NCBI RefSeq assembly: GCF_017876095.1
Contig: NZ_JAGINM010000009.1
Location: forward strand, 1-64,000
DNA: 64,000 bases
Direction of reading: 5' to 3'
DNA from: Azospirillum agricola
GTDB lineage: Bacteria > Pseudomonadota > Alphaproteobacteria > Azospirillales > Azospirillaceae
A program made the position numbers and the translations under genes. Below the pieces are notes generated by a model that did not search any database, was not told the DNA's origin, and saw only the letters and a program-made list of their open reading frames with translations. Below, piece after piece: positions 33,502 to 43,266 of this stretch. Each line of letters opens with the position of its first letter. Within the stretch, counting starts at the first letter, position 1.

Positions 33502-35304
33502 ATGACCCGGCTTCTCTTCTCCCTCGCGCTGCTCCTGCTGGCCGGCCCGGCCGCCGCGGACACCACCGGCCCCACCCATGGGATCGCGATGCACGGCGAC
33601 CTCCGGCTGCCGCCGGGCTTCGCGGCGCTGCCCTACGTCAACCCGGCGGCGCCCAAGGGCGGCACCATCCGGCAGGCCGTCACCGGCAGCTTCGACACGC
33701 TGAACCCGCACATCGTGAAGGGCGTGCCGGCGCTGGGTCTCGGGCTGACCTTCGAGAGCCTGCTGACCCGCTCGTGGGACGAGCCCTTCTCGCTCTACGG
33801 CCTGCTGGCCGAAAGCCTGGAGGTCGCCGACGACCGCTCGGCCGTCACCTTCCGCATCAACCCGAAGGCGCGCTGGCACGACGGCACCCCGGTGACCGCC
33901 GACGACGTGCTGTTCTCGCTGGCGGTGCAGCGTGCCCACGGCACGCCGAACCGCCGCCTGTTCTACGCCAAGGTGACGACGGCGGAGGCGCCCGACCCGC
34001 GCACCGTGCGCTTCGCCTTCGCCGCCAACCCGGACGGCACGATCGACCGCGAGATGCCCCTGCTCATGGGGCTGATGCCGATCCATTCCAAGGCGTGGTG
34101 GGGCGACCGGCCGTTCGACCGCACCACCCTGGAGCCGATTCCGGGCAGCGGCCCCTACCGGGTGGCCTCGGTCGATCCCGGCCGCCGCATCACCTACGAG
34201 CGGGTGCCCGACTATTGGGGACGCGACCTGCCGATCCGGCTCGGCCAGTTCAACGCCGACCGGCTCGACTATGTCTATTACCGCGACGACTCGGTGGCGC
34301 TGGAGGCGTTCAAGGCCGGCGAGGGCGACGTGCGGCGCGAGATCGACCCGGCCAAATGGGCGACCGGCTACGACGGCCCGGCGCTGCGCGACGGCCGCAT
34401 CCTGCGCGAGGAACTGCCGCACCGGCGCCCCGACTTCGCGCGCGGCCTGATCTTCAACACCCGCCGGCCGCTGTTCGCCGACGTCCGCGTGCGCCGGGCG
34501 CTGGGGATGGCGACCGACTTCGCCTGGATGGGACGGACCCTGTTCCACGGCGTCCTGGCGCGGACCGCCAGCTATTACCCGAACTCCGAGCTGGCCGCGC
34601 GGGGACTGCCCGAGGGGGAGGAGTTGCGCGTCCTCGCCGCCTTCGGCGACCGCTTGCCCCCGGAGCTGTTCACCCGGCCCTTCGCCCTGCCGCAAAGCGA
34701 CGGCAGCGGCCCGGCGGGCTCGCGCGGCAACCTGCGCGAGGCGCTGCGGCTGCTGGCCGAGGCCGGTTGGCGGGTGCGCGACGGTCGGCTGACGGACTCC
34801 GGGGGCCGCCCCTTCGCCTTCGAGATCCTGCTGGCCGACCCGTCGGAGGAACGGATCGCGCTGGAGTTCGCCCGCTCGCTCGACCGGCTGGGGATCGCCG
34901 CCTCGGTGCGGGCGGTGGACAGCGCGCAGTTCCAGGCGCGGCTGGAGCGCTTCGACTTCGACATGACGCTGCGCTGGTGGATCTCCAGCCTCTCGCCGGG
35001 CAACGAGCAGCTCTATTACTACGGCTCCGAAGCCGCCGGGCAGGAGGGCAGCCGCAACCTCGCCGGCATCCGCGACCCGGTGGTGGACGCCATCGCCCGC
35101 TCCATCGCCGAGGCGACGACCCGCGCCGATCTGGTGGCGCGGGTGCGGGCGCTCGACCGGGTGCTGTCGTGGGGGCACTACATGGTGCCGCTGTTCCACA
35201 GCCCGGTGGACCGCCTGGCCCACTGGACCCGGCTGAAGCGGCCGGAGACGACGCCGCTCTACGGCCCGCTGATCGAGACCTGGTGGGTGGAGGACGGGCG
35301 GTAG
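33502..35304 (+). CDS. Peptide-type ABC transporter substrate-binding protein (YejA-like, 600 aa)
   Basis: A signal peptide (TRLLFSLALLLLAGPAAA) starts the protein. Family 5 binding-protein features follow: AAPKGGTIRQAVTGSFDTLN, the signature region RWHDGTPVTADDVLFSLAV, and PIPGSGPYRV. The N-terminal GIAMHGDLRLPPGFAALPYV and overall size match YejA-type proteins that bring oligopeptides or microcin-like compounds into the cell. No permease or ATPase genes follow, so it relies on distant partners. ATG 33502 is chosen; an earlier start at 33436 would spoil the signal peptide. Confidence 0.85.
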   Translation: MTRLLFSLALLLLAGPAAADTTGPTHGIAMHGDLRLPPGFAALPYVNPAAPKGGTIRQAVTGSFDTLNPHIVKGVPALGLGLTFESLLTRSWDEPFSLYGLLAESLEVADDRSAVTFRINPKARWHDGTPVTADDVLFSLAVQRAHGTPNRRLFYAKVTTAEAPDPRTVRFAFAANPDGTIDREMPLLMGLMPIHSKAWWGDRPFDRTTLEPIPGSGPYRVASVDPGRRITYERVPDYWGRDLPIRLGQFNADRLDYVYYRDDSVALEAFKAGEGDVRREIDPAKWATGYDGPALRDGRILREELPHRRPDFARGLIFNTRRPLFADVRVRRALGMATDFAWMGRTLFHGVLARTASYYPNSELAARGLPEGEELRVLAAFGDRLPPELFTRPFALPQSDGSGPAGSRGNLREALRLLAEAGWRVRDGRLTDSGGRPFAFEILLADPSEERIALEFARSLDRLGIAASVRAVDSAQFQARLERFDFDMTLRWWISSLSPGNEQLYYYGSEAAGQEGSRNLAGIRDPVVDAIARSIAEATTRADLVARVRALDRVLSWGHYMVPLFHSPVDRLAHWTRLKRPETTPLYGPLIETWWVEDGR

Positions 35305-35322
35305 GGGCAGGTGGCAGCCAAG

Positions 35323-35352
35323 AAAAAACCCCGCCGCGACCGCGACGGGGTT
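35323..35352 (-). terminator. Intrinsic terminator of trxA
   Basis: On the minus strand, AACCCCGTCGCG pairs with CGCGGCGGGGTT around a two-base loop, with one wobble or mismatch. It is followed directly by a run of T (35328-35323). This is a classic Rho-independent terminator 29 bp beyond the trxA stop. It may also stop the convergent binding-protein transcript. Confidence 0.8.
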
Positions 35353-35380
35353 CCTTCGACGGGCCTGACCGCTCAGCGGC

Positions 35381-35704
35381 TCAGAGCGACGCCTCGAGCC
35401 ACTGGATCAGCGCGCCCTTGGGCAGCGCGCCGATCTTGGTGGCGGCGACGTTGCCGTTCTTGAACAGCATCAGCGTCGGGATGCCGCGCACGCCATACTT
35501 GGTCGGGGTGCCGGGGTTCTCGTCGATGTTCAGCTTGGCAACCGTCACCTTGCCCTCGAACGAAACGGCGATGTCTTCCAGCGCCGGAGCGATCATCTTG
35601 CAGGGGCCGCACCATTCCGCCCAGAAATCGACCAGGACCGGGCCGGGGGCCTGGAGAACGTCCTGCTCGAAGTTGTCGTCGGTAACCTTGATGGTGGTGC
35701 TCAT
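35381..35704 (-). CDS. trxA: Thioredoxin
   Basis: The 107-residue protein has the canonical fold and active site [20 protein letters not shown] (Cys32 and Cys35), the cis-proline [11 protein letters not shown], and a C-terminal helix. It keeps cytosolic proteins reduced and supplies electrons to ribonucleotide reductase and others. It lies downstream of addA in the same direction; addB-addA-trxA is a familiar order in alphaproteobacteria. A strong terminator follows. Confidence 0.95.
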   Translation of the reverse strand: MSTTIKVTDDNFEQDVLQAPGPVLVDFWAEWCGPCKMIAPALEDIAVSFEGKVTVAKLNIDENPGTPTKYGVRGIPTLMLFKNGNVAATKIGALPKGALIQWLEASL

Positions 35705-35835
35705 GTGACCTCTTGCCTGAATTCAGGGCCTTCGCCGGCCGCGAGCGCGGGGAGGCGAGGCATGGCCCTGTCCGTGGAATTGAGCAAAATGTAGGGCGGA
35801 CCTGACGTGCCGGTCAAGTGACCCCATCTTTCGGG

Positions 35836-38800
35836 TCAGCCGCCGGCCCCGGCCGCGACCCCGGCCAATCCCGGAACGCCGGCCGCGTCGAGAAGTTCCG
35901 CCGGCAGTTCCATGGCGAACGGCCCGTCGGTCCACAACAGCACGCAGCGCACGCCCATGCCCGGATAGACCGCCTCCAGCGCCGCCCGGTAGGCGGCCAT
36001 CTGGCGGCGGTAAACCGCTGGAACATCATCCAAAACCCGTGGCGGCGGACGGTTCGTCTTGTAATCGACGATCCACACCGTGTCTCCGCGAATCGTCAGC
36101 CGGTCGATGCGGCCGGCGATGGTCCGGTTGCCGACGACGCCGACCAGCGGCACCTCGGCCCGCGATCCCGCGCCGAACAGGTGCGCGAAGTCCGCATGGC
36201 TCAGCACCGCCAGCGTCTCGCGCGCGATGGCGTCCTGCTGCCCGGCGTCGAGCTTGTGGGCCGGGCGGGCGAGGAAGCGGCGGCAGGCGGCCTCCCGCGC
36301 GGCCTCCTCCAGCTCGGGCAGGGTCTGCAACAGCCGGTGCACCAGCAGCCCGCGCTTGAAGCGCTGGCCGTCGTCGGCGCCGAGCGGCGAGCGGACCGCC
36401 GGTTCCTCCCCGTCGGGGCGCGACGGGGTGAGCGGGCGCGACGGCTCCGGCTCGACCGGGGCCGGCGCGGTCAGCCAGGACGGCGCGCCATGGTCGGCGG
36501 CGGCGTCCTCCTCGGCGACGCAACGGGGCGGAACGGCGGTCTGCGGGCCGGCCAGACGCCAGCCGGGGCCGCTCCAGCCCTCCGGCCCGTGGTGGGTGAA
36601 GTCGAAGTCCTGCGGCACGCCGCTGTCGCTCAAGGCCGCCTCGACCAGCTTGTACCAGCAGCCCTCCGGCGGCTCGCGCTTGCCCTGGTAGCCGCAGACG
36701 TAGAGCCGGTCCTCGGCGCGGGTCAGCGCGACGTAGAGCAGGCGGCGGTATTCCTGGTCGCGCCGCCGGTTGGCCCGCGACCGCGCCTCGGCGCTCAGCG
36801 AATCCTCCTGGGTGCGGCGGGCGGCGAAGAGCGGCACCGGGCAGTCGTCGTCCGGCCACAGGATCGGCGGGCTCTGGGTCGGGTTGCCCAGCGTGTCGGG
36901 CAGGAAGACGATGGGCGCCTGCAAGCCCTTGGAGCCGTGCACCGTCATGATCCGCACGGTGCCGCCGCCCTGGTCCAGCTCGCGCTTGATCTCCGCCTCG
37001 CTGGCCGCCAGCCAGGCCAGGAAATTCTGCAACGAGGGCGGCTCGGTCTTCTCGAAGGCGAGGCACACCGCCAGGAATTCGTCGAGCGGGTCCTGGGCGT
37101 CGGGGCCGAGCCGTTTCAGGATGGCGCGCCGCCCCGACCGGGTGTCGGCCGGACAGGGCCGGTTGAGCAGCCCGGCGAACAGCTCGTAGGGAGCGGAGAA
37201 GTCGGTGCGCGCCAGCAGGTCGCCGAGGTAGCGCCGCGCCGGCCGCACGTCCGGGTCGGTCTCGGCCGCCGCCACCAGCGCGCGCCACAGCGTGCCGCGC
37301 CGGCCGTGCGCCAGCCGGAACAGCTCCTCCTCGGTCAACCCGATCAGCGGCCCCTTCAGCACGGTGGCGAGCGTCAGGTCGTCGTCGGGCAGCAACAGGA
37401 AATCGGCCAGCGCCATCAGATCCATGACGGCGAGCTGCTCGGTCAGCACCATGCGGTCGACGCCGGCCACCGGCACGCCGCGGTCCTTCAGCGCGCGGAC
37501 CAGCTCGGTGACGAAGCCGGTGCGGCGGCGCACCAGCACCATCACGTCGCCGGGGCGCACCGGGCGGCCCTTGGCCTCCAGCAGCTCGCCGCGCTCCAGC
37601 CAGCCGCCGACCGTGCCGGCGATGATTGCGGCGAGCCGGGCCGACGGCGAATCGGCGGCCTCGCGCGCCACCGGCGGCGCCCAGGCCGGCGTCTCCATCG
37701 CCTCGGCGGGTTTGACCGGCGGCCACAGCTCGACCAGCCCGGCCTGCCCGCGCCGGAACGCGCGGTGGCGGATCACCGGGCTTGCGGCGGACGCCACGCC
37801 GTCGCGGGCAGCCTCGCTGGCGAAGACGGCGTCCACCGCCTCCAGCACGGCGGCGGTCGAGCGGAAGGAGATGTCGAGATCGACCGCCGCCCACACCCGC
37901 TCCGCCGCCTCGGCGCGCTCCTGGAAATGGCGGCGCATGCGGGCGAACTCGGCCGGATCGGCGCGCTGGAAGCTGAAGATCGACTGCTTCTCGTCGCCCA
38001 CCGCGAAGACGGTGCGGGTGGTGGCGTCCCCGGCGCTCGCCGCCAGTTCGCTGAAGAACTCCCCGGCGATGGCGGCGACGATCTCCCACTGGTCGGGGTT
38101 GGTGTCCTGCGCCTCGTCGATCAGGATGTGGTCGAGGCCGCCGTCCAGCTTGAACAGCACCCAGGGCACCGCCGGCACGCCGTTCCTGCCACGCAGCAGC
38201 GTCATCGCCGCCAGGATCAGGTCGTCGTAGTCGAGCAGCGCGCGGGCCGCCTTGCGGGCGCGGTAGCTCTCCAGCATGGCTTCTGCCAGCGTCAGCAGCG
38301 CCGAGGTGGAGGCGGCGACCCCGGCGGCCTTGACCTTGCCCGCCACCTCGACCAGCCGCTCGGCCTCCGCCTGGAGCCCGGCGAGCGCGACGGCGCTGCC
38401 GGCCGCCGCCTTCTTGGTGATCAGCGTCTTGCGCGGCGCGCCCTCGGCGGTCAGGTAGAGCCGCTGGTAGGCCTGGAACGCCCGGATGCGGCTGTCGGCG
38501 GCGTCGAGCCAGCCCTGGATGCCGATGCCGCGCTCCTGGTCGCTGGCGCTGCCGGCGGAGAGCGCCCGGCAGGCCTCGCGCAGGGTGGGCGCGTCGAAGA
38601 CGTCGTCGCGGCAGGCGTCCGTGAGCAGCGACGCCTCGGTGGTGCCGGGCGCGACCTTGAGGGCGTCGTGGACCGCGCCGACGATGCCGTCCAGGCTGCC
38701 GAACCGCTCGAACAGGCGCTGGATGCGCCCGCGCTCCGAGGCCAGCTCGGCCAGCAGGTCGGCGAACTCCTCGGCGTTGAGGTCGGCGGTCAGCCGGTTC

Positions 38801-39363
38801 ATGGCGCGGCCGAGCGGGCTGTCCGGCTCCATCCGGCCGGCGTGGAGGACCTGATCGCGGGCCTCGGTCAGCAGGCCGGCGGCGGTGCGCTCGTCCATCA
38901 CCTCGAAATGCGGGGCGAGCCGGGCCTCCAGCGGGAAGCGGCGGAGCAGCGACTGGCAGAAGGCGTGGATCGTCTGGATCTTCATGCCGCCGGGGCAATC
39001 GACCACCTGGGCGAACAGGCGCCGGGCGTTGGTCCTGGTTTCCGGCGACGGGCGCTCGCCGCACAGGTCGGCCAGACGGTCCTCCAGATCGGCGTCGGGC
39101 AGCGTCGCCCACAGGCCCAGCGTGTTGTTGACGCGGATCGCCATCTCGGCCGCCGCCGCCTTGGTGAAGGTCAGGCAGAGGATGCGGGCGGGCGGCGTGC
39201 CGGCCAGCATCTGGCGCAGCACGCGGTCGGTCAGAACCTTGGTCTTGCCCGAGCCGGCCGAGGCCCCCACCCACACCGAGGAGGCCGGGTCGGAGGCGCG
39301 GCGCTGGGCGACGTTGGGGTCGAGGGGCAGCGTGCGGGCGGAGGTGTCGGTCGTCATGCTCAT
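35836..39363 (-). CDS. addA: AddA, helicase-nuclease subunit for double-strand-break repair
   Basis: The 1175-residue protein begins with a UvrD-type helicase domain: Walker A GASAGSGKTKVLTDRVLR, LCLTFTKAAAAEMAIRV, and later DHILIDEAQDTNPDQWEIVA and MTVHGSKGLQAPIVFLPDT. It ends in a RecB-type nuclease with VDYKTNRPP. AddA with AddB processes DNA ends for RecA recombination, the alphaproteobacterial counterpart of RecBCD. ATG 39363 has GAGG eight bases upstream. It starts 11 bp after addB ends. Confidence 0.95.
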   Translation of the reverse strand: MSMTTDTSARTLPLDPNVAQRRASDPASSVWVGASAGSGKTKVLTDRVLRQMLAGTPPARILCLTFTKAAAAEMAIRVNNTLGLWATLPDADLEDRLADLCGERPSPETRTNARRLFAQVVDCPGGMKIQTIHAFCQSLLRRFPLEARLAPHFEVMDERTAAGLLTEARDQVLHAGRMEPDSPLGRAMNRLTADLNAEEFADLLAELASERGRIQRLFERFGSLDGIVGAVHDALKVAPGTTEASLLTDACRDDVFDAPTLREACRALSAGSASDQERGIGIQGWLDAADSRIRAFQAYQRLYLTAEGAPRKTLITKKAAAGSAVALAGLQAEAERLVEVAGKVKAAGVAASTSALLTLAEAMLESYRARKAARALLDYDDLILAAMTLLRGRNGVPAVPWVLFKLDGGLDHILIDEAQDTNPDQWEIVAAIAGEFFSELAASAGDATTRTVFAVGDEKQSIFSFQRADPAEFARMRRHFQERAEAAERVWAAVDLDISFRSTAAVLEAVDAVFASEAARDGVASAASPVIRHRAFRRGQAGLVELWPPVKPAEAMETPAWAPPVAREAADSPSARLAAIIAGTVGGWLERGELLEAKGRPVRPGDVMVLVRRRTGFVTELVRALKDRGVPVAGVDRMVLTEQLAVMDLMALADFLLLPDDDLTLATVLKGPLIGLTEEELFRLAHGRRGTLWRALVAAAETDPDVRPARRYLGDLLARTDFSAPYELFAGLLNRPCPADTRSGRRAILKRLGPDAQDPLDEFLAVCLAFEKTEPPSLQNFLAWLAASEAEIKRELDQGGGTVRIMTVHGSKGLQAPIVFLPDTLGNPTQSPPILWPDDDCPVPLFAARRTQEDSLSAEARSRANRRRDQEYRRLLYVALTRAEDRLYVCGYQGKREPPEGCWYKLVEAALSDSGVPQDFDFTHHGPEGWSGPGWRLAGPQTAVPPRCVAEEDAAADHGAPSWLTAPAPVEPEPSRPLTPSRPDGEEPAVRSPLGADDGQRFKRGLLVHRLLQTLPELEEAAREAACRRFLARPAHKLDAGQQDAIARETLAVLSHADFAHLFGAGSRAEVPLVGVVGNRTIAGRIDRLTIRGDTVWIVDYKTNRPPPRVLDDVPAVYRRQMAAYRAALEAVYPGMGVRCVLLWTDGPFAMELPAELLDAAGVPGLAGVAAGAGG

Positions 39364-39373
39364 CGCTGGATCC

Positions 39374-42346
39374 TCACCCTTCCCCGCCGTCGCCGCCGGC
39401 CGACCATTCCTGGATGCGGGCCAGATGCGCGTAATCGGTGTAGCGCGGCGCCATCGCCGGGCGCGGGCAGGAGCGGTAGGGGGTGGACGGGTCGTCGAAC
39501 TGGCGGATCAGCTCCTCCAGCCCGGCGCGCGCCTCGGCGGCCAGCGTGGCGGGGTCGCCCTTGACCGGCTTTTCCTCGCCGGCCGGATCACCGCCGGCCA
39601 GACGCCAGAAGCTCAGCTCGGCGACGGCGCCCGCGTCGATGCCGTTGAAACCGCCGGCCTCGGCGATGGCGGCCTCCAGCGGCAATTGCGGGGCGAAGCC
39701 CAGCTCGATCTCGCGGGTCGAGGGCGGGGTGCCGGTCTTGTAGTCGATCACCACCAGCCCGTCCGGCCCCCTGTCGATGCGGTCGGCCTTGGCGGTCAGG
39801 GTGAAGGGGCCGCCGGGACCCTGGAGGGTCAGCGTGCCCGTCACCTCGGTCGCCAGCGTGCGCAGGCGCGGGCGGCGCTCGCGCTCCAGCGCGACGAACC
39901 ATTCGGCGACCCGCTCGAAGCGCGGCCACCAGAAGGCCCAGACGTCGGGGTGGCTGCGCAGCAGCGGCCCGAAGGCGTCGCGGCCCAGCGCGAGCAGGCG
40001 CGGCAGCGCGTCCGGCGGCAGCGGGCCGGGGAACTCGCGGACGAAGGCGTCGAGCGTGGCGTGGATGATCTGGCCGCGGTCGGCCGCGCCGGGATCGGCG
40101 GCGATGGGGTCGAGCTTGGACAGCCGCAGCACGTAGCGGGCGTAGACCGCGTAGGGATCGCGCATCCAGGTCTCGACCGCCGTCACCGACAGCTTGCGCG
40201 GGCGGGCGGCCAGCGGCGGGCGCGGCTCGGGCGGCAGCACCGGACGGACCTGCTCCGGCTCGTCCAGCCGCTGCGCCCAGGCCAGCCAGCGGGCGCCGCG
40301 CTCCTCAATGCGTCCGTGCAGGTTGAGCGCCTTCAGCACGGTGTCCAGCCGCAGCAGCCAGCGCGACGGCACGGTCGGCGTGCCCTCCACCCGCTCGGCG
40401 CGGGTCAGCACCACCTCGGGCGCGCCGCAGGCGTGGGCGAAATCGTGCGCCGACATGCCGACCAGCCGTTCCGGGCTGGGCAGGCCGAAATCGCGGCGCA
40501 TCGGCCGCGACATCCAGGGATCGGCCGACGGGCTGGGCGGCCATGTCCCCTCGTTCAGCCCGCCGAGGATGGTGAGGTCGAGATGCTGGAGGCGGGCCTC
40601 CATCGGCCCCAGGATGGACAGGCGCGGGTGCAGGCCGAAGCGGGGGCGCACCGCCCGCGCGCTCATCAGCGCGTCGAGCAGCGCCGGGTAGTCGGTCGCC
40701 GGGATGGCCGGGAAATCCTCGACGGCGTTCAGCAGGTCGTGGACGAAGCGCGCCGCCTCCTCGCCGTCCTCCTGGCGCCACAGGCGCTTGGGCCCCTCGG
40801 TCTCGTGGTCGTCGGCCAGCGACTCGGCGAAGGCGACGTGGGCGCGCAGCAGGTCGGCCAGCGGCGCCTCGCCCTGCATGACCTGGAGGAAGGGGGCGGC
40901 CCGGCGCGACACATCGTCGAGCCAGCCGCGCAGGATGCCCTGCTGCTCCTCATGGTCGAAGCGGGTCGCCGCGTTCAGCGCCGCCGTCACCCCGGCGAAG
41001 CCCTCGGCCGGGCGCGGGCCGCGCAGGACGGTGCGTTCCAGCGCGCGGGCGGCGGCGCGGAAATCCGCCGAGTCGCGGCCGCCAGCCGCCATCGGGTGCT
41101 TGGCCAGCGCCAGCAGCGCCAGCGGGTGGACGCGGGTCGCCGCCAGCTCCGCCGTCATGCGCAGGTAGGTGCCGACGGCGGTGTGGGCGAGCGGCTGCCC
41201 CCCGGAGTCGTTCACCGCGATGCCCCAGCGGGCCAGCGCCATGGCGACGCGGCGTCCGAGGTTGCGGTCCGGCGTGATCAGCGCCGCCGTGCGGGTCGGG
41301 ATCTCCAGCGCCTCGCGCATCAGCAGGGCGATGACCTGCGCCTCCTCCTCCGAGGTCGCGGCGTCGATGCGGGTCAGCCCGTCCAGCGCACTTGCGTCAA
41401 GTCCCTCCAACCCGCGCCAGCCCTCGGTGGTGGCGGCCGGGCGCAGGGCCTCGGCGATCAGGCGGGCGCGGGGGCCGCGCGGCTCCGGCGTGTCGGCCCA
41501 GGGGGCGACCTCGGCTCGGGTGACGCCCAGCGCGCGGATGAGCTGCGACAGGCCGTGCTGCGGGTGGGCCTCGTCGGTCTCGATGTGATCCCAGATGTCG
41601 TCGCCGGCCCGCTGGTCGAGGCCGGGCAGCACCACCATCCCCTGCGGCAGCCGGGCGATGACGCCGAGCAGGTCGGTCGCCGCCGCGATCGAGCCGGTGG
41701 AGCCGGCGGCGATCACCACCCCCTTGGGCGGCACCGCGCGCCACAGCGCGGCCTGCGCCTCCAGCGCGAGGTTGCGGCGGTGGGCCGGGTCGGTCTCGCT
41801 GGTGGAGGCGAGGAGGACGGGCCAGACCTCGGTAATGATGGTCAGGAACTTCAGCGTGGTCTGCCAATGCTCGGCGTAGTCGGCGGGGACCAGCGATTCC
41901 AAACGGTCGAAGGCGACGCGCTCGGTCCACACCGCGTCGATCAGCCGGCCGAGGTCGGCGCCCAGCCGCACCGCCTGCGCGGTGGTGGCGGCCATGCCGT
42001 CGGCGTGCAGGATCAGCCGGGCCAGCGTCATCTGCCGGTTGAGGCCGGAAATGGCGCCCGGCAGGTCGAGCGGCACCTCGGGCAGTTCGTCCTCGGTCAA
42101 GGCGAGGTCACCGGCGTCGAGTTCGCCGAGCGGGCTGAAGCGCGGCAGCAGCATCGGCCGGCCGCCCGAGCGCCGCAGGAACGCCTGTTGCAGCGAGCGG
42201 CAGGCGCGGCGGGTCGGCAGCAGGACGGTGACCTCGGCCAGCGCCAGCGGATCCTCCCCCACCCGCGCCACGATGCCCTCCGCCAGCGTGTCCACGAAGC
42301 GCGCGCCGGAGGGGATGCTGTAGACCTTGGGCGGGGGGAGGGTCAT
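39374..42346 (-). CDS. addB: AddB, partner subunit of AddA
   Basis: The 990-residue protein has a degenerate helicase half (VTVLLPTRRACRSLQQAFLR; TILGGLNEGTWPPSPSADPW) and a C-terminal PD-(D/E)XK nuclease with TAKADRIDRGPDGLVVIDYK. It lacks a classical Walker A, as usual in alphaproteobacterial AddB. It forms the end-resection complex with AddA, encoded just downstream. ATG 42346 (MTLPPPKVYSIPSGARFVDT) is chosen because upstream residues are junk from a repeat element. A REP-like inverted repeat lies just upstream, at 42383-42496. Confidence 0.95.
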   Translation of the reverse strand: MTLPPPKVYSIPSGARFVDTLAEGIVARVGEDPLALAEVTVLLPTRRACRSLQQAFLRRSGGRPMLLPRFSPLGELDAGDLALTEDELPEVPLDLPGAISGLNRQMTLARLILHADGMAATTAQAVRLGADLGRLIDAVWTERVAFDRLESLVPADYAEHWQTTLKFLTIITEVWPVLLASTSETDPAHRRNLALEAQAALWRAVPPKGVVIAAGSTGSIAAATDLLGVIARLPQGMVVLPGLDQRAGDDIWDHIETDEAHPQHGLSQLIRALGVTRAEVAPWADTPEPRGPRARLIAEALRPAATTEGWRGLEGLDASALDGLTRIDAATSEEEAQVIALLMREALEIPTRTAALITPDRNLGRRVAMALARWGIAVNDSGGQPLAHTAVGTYLRMTAELAATRVHPLALLALAKHPMAAGGRDSADFRAAARALERTVLRGPRPAEGFAGVTAALNAATRFDHEEQQGILRGWLDDVSRRAAPFLQVMQGEAPLADLLRAHVAFAESLADDHETEGPKRLWRQEDGEEAARFVHDLLNAVEDFPAIPATDYPALLDALMSARAVRPRFGLHPRLSILGPMEARLQHLDLTILGGLNEGTWPPSPSADPWMSRPMRRDFGLPSPERLVGMSAHDFAHACGAPEVVLTRAERVEGTPTVPSRWLLRLDTVLKALNLHGRIEERGARWLAWAQRLDEPEQVRPVLPPEPRPPLAARPRKLSVTAVETWMRDPYAVYARYVLRLSKLDPIAADPGAADRGQIIHATLDAFVREFPGPLPPDALPRLLALGRDAFGPLLRSHPDVWAFWWPRFERVAEWFVALERERRPRLRTLATEVTGTLTLQGPGGPFTLTAKADRIDRGPDGLVVIDYKTGTPPSTREIELGFAPQLPLEAAIAEAGGFNGIDAGAVAELSFWRLAGGDPAGEEKPVKGDPATLAAEARAGLEELIRQFDDPSTPYRSCPRPAMAPRYTDYAHLARIQEWSAGGDGGEG

Positions 42347-42382
42347 CGGGGGTCCGGAAAAGGGGTGGTCATGCGAAGTCTT

Positions 42383-42496
42383 GCCCCCACCCCGGCCCTC
42401 CCTCAGCACGGGCGGGGGAAGGAGGGGGGAGCCTTGTCGAAGTGCGGCGGCAGTCCCCTCCCCCGCGAGAGTGGGGGAGGGTCAGGGTGGGGGCAA
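42383..42496. repeat. Paired inverted REP-like element between addB and murU
   Basis: The left arm starts CTTGCCCCCACCCCGGCCCT. The reverse complement of the right arm starts CTTGCCCCCACCCTGACCCT and continues similarly for about 45 bp, so the two units are inverted copies. The 18-bp core AGGGTCAGGGTGGGGGCA recurs at 49763-49780 beside another gene. Dispersed extragenic palindromes of this kind are common in Azospirillum-like genomes and may form message-end hairpins. Confidence 0.65.
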
Positions 42497-42518
42497 GTGG
42501 AGCCCCCCTCCCCTCACA

Positions 42519-43265
42519 TCAATGCGCGATGGCCCGCACGCCGCCGATGGCGAGCAGCTCCTCGGCCTCCTTCAGCCCGTCGGGCGTGCCGATGTGGAAC
42601 CACAGCCCGTCATGGGCGAGGCCGAACAGCCGGCCCGCCTCCTGCGCGCGGTCCCAGATCAGGTTGGTGGAGAAGGCCCCGTCGGGGGTGGACCGGCCGA
42701 ACAGCTCCGGCTTGACGATCTGCACGCCGGCGAAGACGAAGGGGGCGAGTTCCAGCTCGGCCCGGCGGGTCAGGCGGCCCAGCGGGTCCATGTGGTAGTC
42801 GCCGCGCCCCTCGTAGCCGACCGACCGGGTCGTCGCCATCAGCAGGAGCAGCGCGTCCATCGTCTCCGGGTCCCAGTGCCGGGCCAGCCGCCGCAGGGCG
42901 GGCGTCGGGCCGTCGAGCCACAGGATGTCGGCGTTCACCGTGTAGACGGGGGCGGAGCCCAGCAGCGGCAGCGCCTTCTTCACCCCGCCGCCGGTCTCCA
43001 GCAGTGTCGCCTCGGGCGACGGGACGATGGCCGGCGCGGTCCGGCCGACAAGGTGGTCCTCGATCATGCGGCCGAGATAGTGGTTGTTCACCACCGCCCT
43101 CTCCACCCCCGCCTCGGCCAGCCGGTCGAGCGCGTGGTCGAGCATCGGCTTGCCGAGGATCGGGATCAGCGGCTTCGGCCGGTCGAGCGTCAGCGGGCGC
43201 ATGCGCAGCCCCTGGCCGGCGGCCAGAACCATAGCCGTCTTGGGAATCGGAACACTCGCGGTCAT
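42519..43265 (-). CDS. murU: N-acetylmuramate-1-phosphate uridylyltransferase, MurU-like
   Basis: The 248-residue nucleotidyltransferase has the sugar-nucleotide signature AMVLAAGQGLRMRPLTLDRP with PKPLIPILGKPML, then VYTVNADILWLDG and WFHIGTPDGLKEAEELL. MurU makes UDP-MurNAc from MurNAc-1-phosphate, bypassing fosfomycin-sensitive de novo synthesis. The gene starts one base after amgK stops, and the amgK-murU order defines the recycling route. By sequence alone it could be another sugar nucleotidyltransferase; context makes MurU likely. Confidence 0.88.
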   Translation of the reverse strand: MTASVPIPKTAMVLAAGQGLRMRPLTLDRPKPLIPILGKPMLDHALDRLAEAGVERAVVNNHYLGRMIEDHLVGRTAPAIVPSPEATLLETGGGVKKALPLLGSAPVYTVNADILWLDGPTPALRRLARHWDPETMDALLLLMATTRSVGYEGRGDYHMDPLGRLTRRAELELAPFVFAGVQIVKPELFGRSTPDGAFSTNLIWDRAQEAGRLFGLAHDGLWFHIGTPDGLKEAEELLAIGGVRAIAH

Positions 43266-43266
43266 G

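Noticed and set aside
35818..39564. Plus-strand 1248-codon frame antisense to addA
   Set aside because: It is low-complexity sequence rich in Arg, Gln and His with no start signal; addA on the other strand has full helicase and nuclease motifs.
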